Source: Streptomyces sulphureus DSM 40104
GTDB taxonomy: Bacteria; Actinomycetota; Actinomycetes; Streptomycetales; Streptomycetaceae
Direction: 5' to 3'
NCBI RefSeq assembly: GCF_000381025.1
Contig: NZ_KB905814.1
Coordinates: forward strand, 1 to 64,000
DNA length: 64,000 bases
The notes beneath the pieces are model-generated. The model saw only the letters and a program-made list of their open reading frames with translations. It was not told the origin of the DNA and ran no database searches. Position 1 is the stretch's first letter. Each line of letters starts with the position of its first letter. Shown piece by piece: positions 26,633 to 34,602 of the stretch. Position numbers and translations under genes: made by a program.

Positions 26633-29600
26633 GTGGGTGGGACGGACGTCTCAGCATTCGGTCGGAGGGCGGGGCGGCCGAGGGAGTCCGCTGGGACCGC
26701 GCCGCCCCTCGGCATCGGAAGGGTGCCGGCGATCACCACCGAGCGGCCGCCGAGCTCCTCCCCCGAGAGGCCAACCGGTGCTCCCATGCCGCCTCCTGCC
26801 GCCCCCACTCCTGAGACGGCTCCGACCGCGCCCACCGGATCGAGCCGGCGCCGCTGGAGGAGGTACTCGCCGCGCGTGAGCGCCCTCCGCAGCCGGTGCT
26901 CGTCCAACGGGCCGCTGAACGTGGCCCCTTGGGCGTGCGAGCATCCCAACTCCCTCAGCGTCTCCGCCTGCTCGGGGAGGTCGACCCCCTCTGCGACGGT
27001 GAGGAGACCGAGGTCGCCTGCGATGGTGAGGAGGCCGGCCGTGACCGTGCGCTGACGTGGGGAGTCCATGGTGCCGCGGACGGCGGCGGCATCGAGCCGC
27101 AGCATGTCGACCGGGAGACGGCGGAGCGCGGTGAGGGCTGCGTATCCGCTGCCGAAGCCCTCCAGCGCGATGCAGACGCCGAGCCTCCGCAGCGCGCTCA
27201 GGCGGCGCTCCAACTCGTCGAAGTGCGTGCGTGGATCGCTGTCGGTGAGCTCCAGGACGAGGCCGGAGGAAGGGAGCCCGTGCCGCTCCAGGAGGGCTTC
27301 CACAGCCGCCGGGGCGAGGGACGCCTCGGTGACCCGGCGCATCGGGAGGCGGACGATCACGGGTGTGGTGAAGCCGTCGAGGTAGCGGGCCGCCGCCTGC
27401 CGGACGGCCTCCTGGAGGAGCCAGCGGCTCACCTCGGCAGCCCGTTCGCTCCGGGCGCCGCCCGCCTCGTCCTCGGTCGCGCCCTCGGTGCGGAGGAACT
27501 CGGCCGGCGTGAAGAGGATGCCCTCGGCCGAGCGCCAGCGCGCCTCGGCGGCGACGGCGGTGATCCGGCCGGTGTCGAGATCGACGACGGGCTGGTGGAG
27601 GAGGGTGAACTCGCCGTCGTGGAGGGCGCTTCGCAGCCTCGCCTGGAGCTCGGCGCGCTTGACCACCTCGGCTTGCATCTGGGGGGCGTAGAGCTCGACG
27701 CGGTCCTTGCCCGCCTGCTTCGCGCGGTACATCGCGAGGTCGGCGTTGCGCATCAGGGCCGAAGGCGAGATCCCCGGCTCCGCGAAGGCGATACCGATCG
27801 AGGCGGCCACGCGTACCTGGTTGCCGCCGTCCACCCGGTACGGCTCGGAGAGGGTGAGGCGGAGACGGTCGGCGATCTCCTGTATGCGCAACTCCCGTTC
27901 GGCGGCGGTCTGCCGCCCGCAGTCGGCGTCGGACTGGATGAGAACGGCGAACTCGTCCCCGCCGAGGCGGGCGGCGGTGTCCCCGGCGCGGATCGACTCG
28001 CGCAGTCGCCGGGCGGCGAGGATGAGCAGCTCGTCCCCGGCCTGGTGGCCGACGGTGTCGTTGACGGCCTTGAAGCCGTCGAGGTCGATGTAGAGCACGG
28101 CGGCCCCGCCGTCGCTTTCGCGGCGGCCGGAGAGCGCCTTCCTCACCCGCTCGGTGAACAGGGCCCGGTTGGGAAGGTCGGTGAGGGTGTCGTGGGAGGC
28201 ATTGTGCTGCAACTGGGCCTGGAGGCGGACGCGTTCGGTGACGTCACGGCTGTTGAAGATCAGGCCGCCCTGGTAGCGGTTGACGGTGGACTCGACGTTG
28301 AGCCAGTGGCCGTCGCCGTGGCGGAAGCGGCACTCGATGCGTGCCGAGGGCTCCTCCTCGGGCGAGGAGGCGAGGAACCTCCGCACCTCGTGGAGGACGC
28401 CGGCGAGGTCGTCGGGGTGGACGAGCGCGGCGAGTTCGGAGCCGACGAGCCCGTCGCCGTCCCTGCCGTAGACACCCGCGGCTGCCGGCGACACGTACCG
28501 CAGGACGCCGTCGGGCGCTGCGATCATGATGACGTCGCTCGACCCTTGCACCAGCGACCTGAAGTGGCTCTCCTTGTAGGCGAGTTCCTGGGTGAGCCGG
28601 AGGTTGTCGCCAAGCATGATCCCCTGGCGGACGACGAGCGCGAGCACGACGGCGCAGCCCGTGAAGAGCACGACCCGGTCGACGTCACGGCCGTCGAGCG
28701 AGTTGTAGAGGATGCCCAGCACGCAGACCGCGGCCGAGAGGTAGGGCATCAGTGCGGCGAACGAGCCCGGCAGGGACCTGCGCCGCTCCGGCATCCCCGC
28801 GGCGTCGCCCGAAACCGCCCCTGCCTCCCCCTCGGGGCGCCGCTCGCCGGACTCATGCCTGCGCACCCAGGGCGCGTACGCGAGGAGGAGGGAGCCGGCG
28901 AACCAACCCGCGTCGAGGAGTTGGCCCGAGGTGTAGTGGTCCCTGAGCATCGGCGAGGTGAACAGGGCGTCGCAGAGGACGGTGAGGGCGAGGGCGCCGA
29001 TGGCGGTGTTGACCGCGGAGCGGTGCGCCGAGGTGCGGCGGAAGTGGAGCACCAGCACCATGCTGACGAGCACGATGTCGAGGAGCGGGTAGGCGAGCTT
29101 GAGGGCGCCGAGGGCGACGGAGTCGTCGGCCCCGTAGGCCGTGTGCACCAGCGCGACCGACCAGGAGAGCGTCAGCAGGGAGCCGCCGATCAGCCAGGTG
29201 TCGAGGCCGAGGCAGACCCAACGCGCCCTGGTGACCGGGCGCTTGGCGAGCACCAGCAGGCCGACGATGGCCGGTGGCGCGAAGAGCAGGAAACAGAAGT
29301 CGGCTGCCGAGGGGCGCGGCACGGCTGAGTGGAGAACCAGCTCGTACCACCCCCAGACGGCGTTGCCCGCGCTCGCCATCAGCGAGGAGGCACCGAAGAG
29401 CAGCCAGGCCGGCCGGAACTCGCGCTCACTGCGGGTGATCGCGTACCAGAGGCAGGAGGCGCCGGCGAGCAGGGCGGCCAGGCTGAGGCCGAAGTCCCCC
29501 ATGAAGACGGCGACTTCCTCGGACCTCCAGCCGAGCGCCGCACCGACGGCGTACCCCCCGGAGAGCGCGGCGATCACCAACTGACCCGCCACGCCCGGCC

Positions 29601-29709
29601 GAAGCCCGGCGAGGAGATGCCGGGGTGCCGTGCGACGGTGGTACGACGGAAGGGGACGTACGCCGGTCCAGAGCCGGCGCTCCCCGGGTACTGCTTCCTG
29701 CGCGCTCAC
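26629..29709 (-). CDS. cdgC: Membrane PAS-GGDEF-EAL protein, CdgC-like
   Basis: About 1026 residues. The N-terminal region has roughly eight to ten membrane segments (for example LVIAALSGGYAVGAALG and LSLAALLAGASCLWYA), followed by a PAS domain near 383-500. The GGDEF domain has an intact [11 protein letters not shown] (about residue 583), so it is expected to make c-di-GMP. The EAL domain is degenerate: EAL is replaced by EARW with two residues missing, [10 protein letters not shown] reads EGFGSGYAAL, and AEGVE reads AEGVD. It should therefore not hydrolyse c-di-GMP. The position next to ilvB matches, from memory, S. coelicolor SCO5511 (cdgC). The GTG at 29707-29709 has GGAGGG upstream; a longer frame to 29913 would run through a BldD-like site and lacks a ribosome binding site. 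Confidence 0.88.
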   Translation of the reverse strand: MSAQEAVPGERRLWTGVRPLPSYHRRTAPRHLLAGLRPGVAGQLVIAALSGGYAVGAALGWRSEEVAVFMGDFGLSLAALLAGASCLWYAITRSEREFRPAWLLFGASSLMASAGNAVWGWYELVLHSAVPRPSAADFCFLLFAPPAIVGLLVLAKRPVTRARWVCLGLDTWLIGGSLLTLSWSVALVHTAYGADDSVALGALKLAYPLLDIVLVSMVLVLHFRRTSAHRSAVNTAIGALALTVLCDALFTSPMLRDHYTSGQLLDAGWFAGSLLLAYAPWVRRHESGERRPEGEAGAVSGDAAGMPERRRSLPGSFAALMPYLSAAVCVLGILYNSLDGRDVDRVVLFTGCAVVLALVVRQGIMLGDNLRLTQELAYKESHFRSLVQGSSDVIMIAAPDGVLRYVSPAAAGVYGRDGDGLVGSELAALVHPDDLAGVLHEVRRFLASSPEEEPSARIECRFRHGDGHWLNVESTVNRYQGGLIFNSRDVTERVRLQAQLQHNASHDTLTDLPNRALFTERVRKALSGRRESDGGAAVLYIDLDGFKAVNDTVGHQAGDELLILAARRLRESIRAGDTAARLGGDEFAVLIQSDADCGRQTAAERELRIQEIADRLRLTLSEPYRVDGGNQVRVAASIGIAFAEPGISPSALMRNADLAMYRAKQAGKDRVELYAPQMQAEVVKRAELQARLRSALHDGEFTLLHQPVVDLDTGRITAVAAEARWRSAEGILFTPAEFLRTEGATEDEAGGARSERAAEVSRWLLQEAVRQAAARYLDGFTTPVIVRLPMRRVTEASLAPAAVEALLERHGLPSSGLVLELTDSDPRTHFDELERRLSALRRLGVCIALEGFGSGYAALTALRRLPVDMLRLDAAAVRGTMDSPRQRTVTAGLLTIAGDLGLLTVAEGVDLPEQAETLRELGCSHAQGATFSGPLDEHRLRRALTRGEYLLQRRRLDPVGAVGAVSGVGAAGGGMGAPVGLSGEELGGRSVVIAGTLPMPRGGAVPADSLGRPALRPNAETSVPPT

Positions 29710-30272
29710 CAGACTGCCCTCCAGGCCGGAGGTTTCTCCTGCTGCCGCCGCACCGCGAACGGCCAACCGGCCGTTGCTGCCGGGGGTGTTGCCTCCGGCA
29801 GCGGGTGACACCGGCGCCGCGCGCGGCGCTTGGTCCTGTGCTCCTGCATTCCGCCCGTCGCCCCCCTCGTGTCCGGGTTCGCCCCCTGTCGGGACGATAC
29901 ACCAGCTCGTCACTCAGGGACATAGCCCCCATACAGTCCGTGACGATAAAAGGCATGCCCGGCACGGGGAGCATTCATACGCTTCCGTAGCGTGGTTTCT
30001 GAGCGCTTCGACGGCTTTCCGCCTCCCCGGATACCGCTTGCGGCCCCCCGTCGCCGCACAGCGCGGGACAGCGCCTCCAGGTCTCTCGCGGGCGCCGCGC
30101 CGAACCGGCGCCACCGCACGGCAGCATGCACGCCCGCCGACGCGAGCGACAGGGCGCAACGTCCTTTCGTCGCACCGTCGAGCGATCTCTCGCATCTCCC
30201 GCAACCGTGCCCGGGCGGACGGCAGTTCGACGCGGACGGCGCCGCTCGCCGCTCCCCCGTCACCGCTTCCCC
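29710..30272 (-). promoter_or_regulatory. Upstream region of cdgC-like gene with BldD-like box
   Basis: 563 bp without a supported gene. At 29910-29922 it contains TCACTCAGGGACA, which fits the BldD consensus TnACnC(A/T)GnGTnA at every fixed position but one. It lies 200 bp upstream of the chosen start. From memory, several Streptomyces cdg genes are direct targets of BldD bound to c-di-GMP, so a feedback link is plausible. Confidence 0.55.
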
Positions 30273-31277
30273 TCAGGCCACTGCCCTCACGTGGTCGAGC
30301 GGTGCGCCGCGCGCCCAGCGTCCCAACTGCTCGCGCAGGAGCCGCTCGGCACGGGGCCGGAACGCGGAGGTCGGTCCGCCGACGTGCGGGGTGATCAGCG
30401 TGCCCGGCGCCTGCCAGAGCGGGTGGTCCTCCGGGAGCGGCTCGGGCTCCGTGACGTCCAGCGCCGCCCGCAGCCTTCCGGGCTTCCGCGGGCCCGACGG
30501 CCCTGCGGGTGTGCCCAGTTCGGCGAGGAGCGCGTCCGTGTCGACGACCGCTCCGCGTGCGATGTTGACGAGCAGCGCCCCGTCCTTCATCCGGCCCAGG
30601 AAGGCCGCGTCGGCGAGGTGCCGCGTCTGGTCGGTGAGCGGCGTGCAGAGGATCACCGCATCGGCCAGGGGCAGCAGTCCGTCCAGTTCCGCGAGCGTAC
30701 GTACGGGTCCCCGGGGGGCCTCTCGGGCGTGCCTGGCGACCCGCAGCACCTCGGCCACCTCGAAAGGAACAAGCCGTTCCTCGATCGCGGCGCCGATCGC
30801 ACCGTATCCGACGATCAGCACCCTCTTGTCGGCGAGCGACTCGCGGAATCCCCCGTTCCAGATTCCGGCGTCCTGCTGCCTGACGAAGTCGGGGACGCCG
30901 CGCAGCGAGGCGAGGACGAGGCTGAGCGCCAACTCCGCGGTGCTGGTGTCGTGGACGCCCTGCGCGTTGCAGACGAGCGTCCCGTCCGGAAGGTGCGGGA
31001 TCGACGGTTCCAGCGCGTCGATACCGGCCATGAGCATCTGGACGACGCGGAGGTTGGGCATCACGGGGAGCGGCCGGAGCGTCGCCTCCCTGCCGCGCAT
31101 GTACGGGGGGACGTAGAAAGCGCAGTGGGCCGGGTCGGCGGGGAACTCCTCGCCGCCGTCCCAGTGCCGGTAGGTGAGAGAGGTCGGGAGGCCCTCGACG
31201 GTCTCGGGGCGGAAGGGGAGCCAGACCTCGCGGGCCTCGGGCGCGGGTGCAGGCGGCATGTTGGTCGACGCATTCAT
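30273..31277 (-). CDS. D-isomer specific 2-hydroxyacid dehydrogenase
   Basis: A 334-residue NAD(P)-dependent dehydrogenase of the D-2-hydroxyacid family. It has the Rossmann motif RVLIVGYGAIGAAIEERL, the conserved VNIARGAVVDTDAL with the substrate arginine, and TPHVGGPTSAFRPRAERL with the catalytic histidine; the Glu lies in LDVTEPEPLPEDHPLW. The substrate (glyoxylate, hydroxypyruvate or another 2-keto acid) is not evident. The ATG at 31275-31277 was chosen over one six codons further in because GGGGCGC precedes it. It is divergent from an aldo/keto reductase. Confidence 0.88.
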   Translation of the reverse strand: MNASTNMPPAPAPEAREVWLPFRPETVEGLPTSLTYRHWDGGEEFPADPAHCAFYVPPYMRGREATLRPLPVMPNLRVVQMLMAGIDALEPSIPHLPDGTLVCNAQGVHDTSTAELALSLVLASLRGVPDFVRQQDAGIWNGGFRESLADKRVLIVGYGAIGAAIEERLVPFEVAEVLRVARHAREAPRGPVRTLAELDGLLPLADAVILCTPLTDQTRHLADAAFLGRMKDGALLVNIARGAVVDTDALLAELGTPAGPSGPRKPGRLRAALDVTEPEPLPEDHPLWQAPGTLITPHVGGPTSAFRPRAERLLREQLGRWARGAPLDHVRAVA

Positions 31278-31383
31278 GCGCCCCGAGGTTAGATCGTCGG
31301 TGGTCGCCGAGTGGATCAAGGGCCGTGCGACGGCTGTCGGTGCCACCGGTTAGTTTGGTGGCCGTCAGGAGGGAGCTCGACCG

Positions 31384-32376
31384 TTGGAGCGCAGGAGTCT
31401 CGGGCCCGTGGCGCTCGGGGTGGGAGCCATTGGGCTCGGGTGCATGCCCATGAGCTGGGCGTACTCCACCTCTGAGCAGCGCGGGGAGACGTCCGTGCGC
31501 GCCGTGCACACTGCCCTCGACCGGGGCGTCACGCTCCTCGACACCGCCGACATGTACGGCCCGTTCACCAACGAGCTGCTGCTCGGCAGGGTGCTCAAGG
31601 AGCGCCGCGAGGACGCGTTCGTCTCCACCAAGTGCGGGCTGCTCGTCGGCGAGCAGCACCTCGTCGCCAACGGCCGTCCCAGCTACATACGCCGCGCCTG
31701 CGACGCATCCCTGCGCCGCCTGCAGACCGACACCATCGACCTCTACCAGCTCCACCGCGTCGACCCGGAGGTCCCTGTCGAGGAGACCTGGGGTGCGATG
31801 GCCGAGCTCGTCACCGCGGGGAAGGTACGGGCGCTCGGCTTCTGCGCGATGGGGGCGCGCGCCGACCGCCGCGGTAGGTCGGGGGTGCACGAAAAGACGC
31901 TCGGTCAACTCGCCCGCGTCCAGCAGGTCTTCCCCGTCGCCGCCGTGCAGGCGGAGCTCTCCGTCTGGTCCCGCGAGGCCCTCCGCACCCTGGTGCCCTG
32001 GTGCAGCGCGCGCGGCGTCGGGTTCCTCGCCGCCATGCCGCTCGGCAACGGGTACCTGACGGGCCGCCTCACCACAGGCGGCGGCTTCGAACCCGACGAC
32101 CTGCGTGCGCGCCATCCCCGGTTCACCGCGGAGATGATGGCGGCGAATCAGCCGGTCGTCGCCGGGCTCCGCCGCGTCGCGGAACGGCACGGCGCGACGC
32201 CCGCGCAGGCGGCGCTCGCCTGGCTCCTCGCACAGGGGGCGCACGTCGTGCCGGTGCCGGGCACGAAGAAGGCGGAGTGGGTCGAGGAGAACAGCGGGGC
32301 GGCCGAACTCGCGCTCACAGCCGAGGATCTCGCCGAGATCACCGCGCTCCCCCAGGCCGTCGGCTCGTGGTACTGA
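31384..32376 (+). CDS. Aldo/keto reductase
   Basis: A 330-residue NADPH-dependent aldo/keto reductase with the catalytic tetrad Asp53, Tyr58, Lys83 and His124 (LLDTADMYGP, STKCGL, YQLHRVD). The C-terminal NADP-binding segment is VVPVPGTKKAEWVEEN. It resembles the AKR13-type enzymes that reduce aldehydes and quinones; the substrate is unknown. It starts with TTG at 31384, and GGAGGG lies 10 to 12 bases upstream. It is divergent from the 2-hydroxyacid dehydrogenase with a 106-bp spacer, and is followed by a sugar dehydrogenase-like lipoprotein. Confidence 0.92.
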   Translation: MERRSLGPVALGVGAIGLGCMPMSWAYSTSEQRGETSVRAVHTALDRGVTLLDTADMYGPFTNELLLGRVLKERREDAFVSTKCGLLVGEQHLVANGRPSYIRRACDASLRRLQTDTIDLYQLHRVDPEVPVEETWGAMAELVTAGKVRALGFCAMGARADRRGRSGVHEKTLGQLARVQQVFPVAAVQAELSVWSREALRTLVPWCSARGVGFLAAMPLGNGYLTGRLTTGGGFEPDDLRARHPRFTAEMMAANQPVVAGLRRVAERHGATPAQAALAWLLAQGAHVVPVPGTKKAEWVEENSGAAELALTAEDLAEITALPQAVGSWY

Positions 32377-32470
32377 CGAGCTCGCTGGGAACACCGTGGT
32401 GCGCCGAAACGTCGCCTCGTGTGTGGTGTGCTGACCCCTACCGCAACCCGACGAGAAGGGGATCGACGAC

Positions 32471-33625
32471 GTGCGACGCTCCCGAGCGACCGCGGCCCTC
32501 GCGGCAGCCCTGACGACCCAACTCCTGCTCTCCGGCTGCTCGTCGGACTCGGGCGACGGCGAGAGCTCGCCGTCGCCCTCCGCCTCCGGCGAGGGCTCCG
32601 CCGACGCCTCGCCCTCGGGCTCCGCGGCGCCGGCCAAGGGCGACGCCGAGGTGGTGGAGACGCTCACCAAGAACCTCGAAGCGCCCTGGGGCCTCGCCGA
32701 ACTCGGCGACGGAGACCTGCTGGTGACGGAGCGGGACAGCGGTAAGGTCCTCCGCGTCGACGGGGAGAGCGGGGAGAAGACCGAGGCGGGGACCGTGCCG
32801 GGCGTCGCCGCCGCCGGGGAGGGCGGCTTGCTCGGCGTCGCCGTCCCGCCGGGGGACGACAGGTCGGTCTATGTCTACTTCACCACCGAGTCCGACAACC
32901 GCATCGCGCGCCTCGTCTACGACCCGAAGAAGGACGAGGGCAACCAACTCGGGGCACCCGACACGGTGCTCAAGGGCATCCCCAAGGGCACCACGCACAA
33001 CGGCGGCCGGATCGCTTTCGGCCCGGACAAGATGCTCTACGCCGGTACGGGCGAGGGCGGTCGGGGCGACGAGGCGCAGGACCGCGAGTCGCTCGGCGGG
33101 AAGATCCTCCGGATGACGCCCGACGGAGAGCCTCCCGGCCAGGGCAACCCCGAGGCGGACTCGGTCGTCTACTCCTGGGGCCACCGCAACGTGCAGGGCT
33201 TCGACTGGGACTCGGGAAAACGCCTGTGGGCCTCGGAGTTCGGTCAGGACGACTGGGACGAGCTCAACCTCATCCAGCCGGGGAAGAACTACGGCTGGCC
33301 CGAGGTGGAGGGGAAGGCGGACGAGCGCGGGTACGTCGACCCGATCGAGCAGTGGAAGCCGAGCGAGGCGTCGCCGAGCGGCCTCGCCGTCGCCGAGGGC
33401 TCGGTGTGGATGGCCGGGCTGCGCGGGGAGCGACTCTGGCGCATCCCGCTCGACGGGACGAAGGCGGCGGCCGAGCCGCAGTCGTTCTTCAAGGGGAAGT
33501 ACGGGCGCCTTCGCACCGTCGCCCCCGCGGGGAAGGACGGGCTGTGGCTCGTCACTAGCGAGACGGACTCCAGGGGGACGCCCTCCAAGGGCGACGACCG
33601 TATCCTGCGGTTGAAGGTGCGCTGA
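32471..33625 (+). CDS. PQQ-type glucose/sorbosone dehydrogenase family lipoprotein
   Basis: A 384-residue exported protein. The N-terminus is a lipoprotein signal with lipobox LLSGC (Cys23), followed by a Ser/Pro/Gly linker to about residue 55. The rest is the soluble GDH-type beta-propeller: APWGLAEL, LGVAVPPG, THNGGRIAFGPDKMLYAGTG, YSWGHRNVQGFDWD and NYGWPEVEG, all typical of PF07995. Family members oxidise sugars with PQQ or are non-enzymatic sugar-binding proteins; a PQQ biosynthesis cluster is not in the window. The GTG at 32471 has AAGGGG upstream. Confidence 0.9.
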   Translation: MRRSRATAALAAALTTQLLLSGCSSDSGDGESSPSPSASGEGSADASPSGSAAPAKGDAEVVETLTKNLEAPWGLAELGDGDLLVTERDSGKVLRVDGESGEKTEAGTVPGVAAAGEGGLLGVAVPPGDDRSVYVYFTTESDNRIARLVYDPKKDEGNQLGAPDTVLKGIPKGTTHNGGRIAFGPDKMLYAGTGEGGRGDEAQDRESLGGKILRMTPDGEPPGQGNPEADSVVYSWGHRNVQGFDWDSGKRLWASEFGQDDWDELNLIQPGKNYGWPEVEGKADERGYVDPIEQWKPSEASPSGLAVAEGSVWMAGLRGERLWRIPLDGTKAAAEPQSFFKGKYGRLRTVAPAGKDGLWLVTSETDSRGTPSKGDDRILRLKVR

Positions 33626-33685
33626 GCGGACACCCGGAGGATCGGGGCGGCGGAGCGGACCGACACCACCGAGCGGAGGAGAACG

Positions 33686-33904
33686 ATGCTGAGCGTCAAC
33701 GCGCTCGAGGAGCTCTTCATCCCCGGCTCGCGCCACGTCCACGAGGAGCGCAAACGGCTGGAGTACAGCCGCGACGACGCGACCGTCGGCGGGCCGGGGT
33801 GCGGGCCCATCGACCTCGACTCGGGCAAGGTCGTCGTCACCCTGCCGACGGAGGGCGTGCTGCCGCCCCGCCCGCGCGTCGAGGAGGAACCCGGCGAGGC
33901 GTAA
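33686..33904 (+). CDS. Small DUF6191-like protein
   Basis: A 72-residue protein with the pattern ALEELFIPGSRHVHEERKRLEY, then GPGCGPIDLDSGKVVVTLP, which recalls DUF6191 small actinobacterial proteins. A strong GGAGGAGAACG precedes the ATG at 33686. It lies 60 bp after the sugar dehydrogenase gene and could be cotranscribed. The N-terminal amphipathic helix may touch the membrane; there is no full transmembrane segment. Function unknown. Confidence 0.75.
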   Translation: MLSVNALEELFIPGSRHVHEERKRLEYSRDDATVGGPGCGPIDLDSGKVVVTLPTEGVLPPRPRVEEEPGEA

Positions 33905-34602
33905 AGGCGGCGCTGAGCGCAAGGGACGGCCGGGGGCGGCCCGGATCGCTGTACGTGGCCGGGGTGTTGGGGCTCCTGTGCGAGGGGCTGCGGGCAGCGC
34001 TGGGTGCGTACGGTTGTGGCCCCGGCCCAAGCAAGCGGTGGGTGGGTGCTCACTAGGAGTGGGGAACACCAGCGCCTGATACGCGCGGTTGCGGTGCGGA
34101 CTCGGGGTCGGGGCGGCGCATGAGGGGTAGCGCCCAGCAACTTCCAATACGTGTGGCTCCGCTTGCGGTATGAGCCCGGGTCCTTGGGCACACGCTTTCG
34201 GCGCGACGGACGTCGACGGTCCGCACGCCGGCCTCGATACCGATAGGCACCAGGGTTGTGGGGCGGTGCCGGGCGGCATGTCCGTCTTGCAGGCTCAGCT
34301 CTTACCACTGCACGACTCCCACGGCTACGAGCCCCGCGGAATCGCAGCACTACACGCAACCTCGACCGCTGCGGGAGCCCGAGGCGTTGGCGACGGACGA
34401 GCGGAGGGTATGTCGGCGCCTCACGTGCACAGCTCTGACCACGCCACGAGCCCGGGAGGTGCAGCAAGCACAGGGCTCAACGCCCCGAACCAGTAGCGTT
34501 CGGCACTTACGGACACCGCGGAACAGCGCCAGGCGTGCCCAGCTACGGCACGAGCTCGAGTCGCCGAGCGGTGCCGAGCGGCCGGCGAGGCACGGGCGCG
34601 CG
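33905..34602. other. 698-bp spacer, no gene recognised
   Basis: Between the DUF6191-like gene and the end of the LAL regulator. The longest frame (34170-34496, plus) has poor codon bias, a TTA codon and no family motif. Base composition is slightly less GC-rich than the flanks. I see no tRNA, repeat or clear terminator; it may be decayed sequence. Confidence 0.4.

Noticed and set aside
34170..34496. 108-codon plus-strand frame
   Set aside because: Poor codon bias, TTA codon, no similarity recognised.
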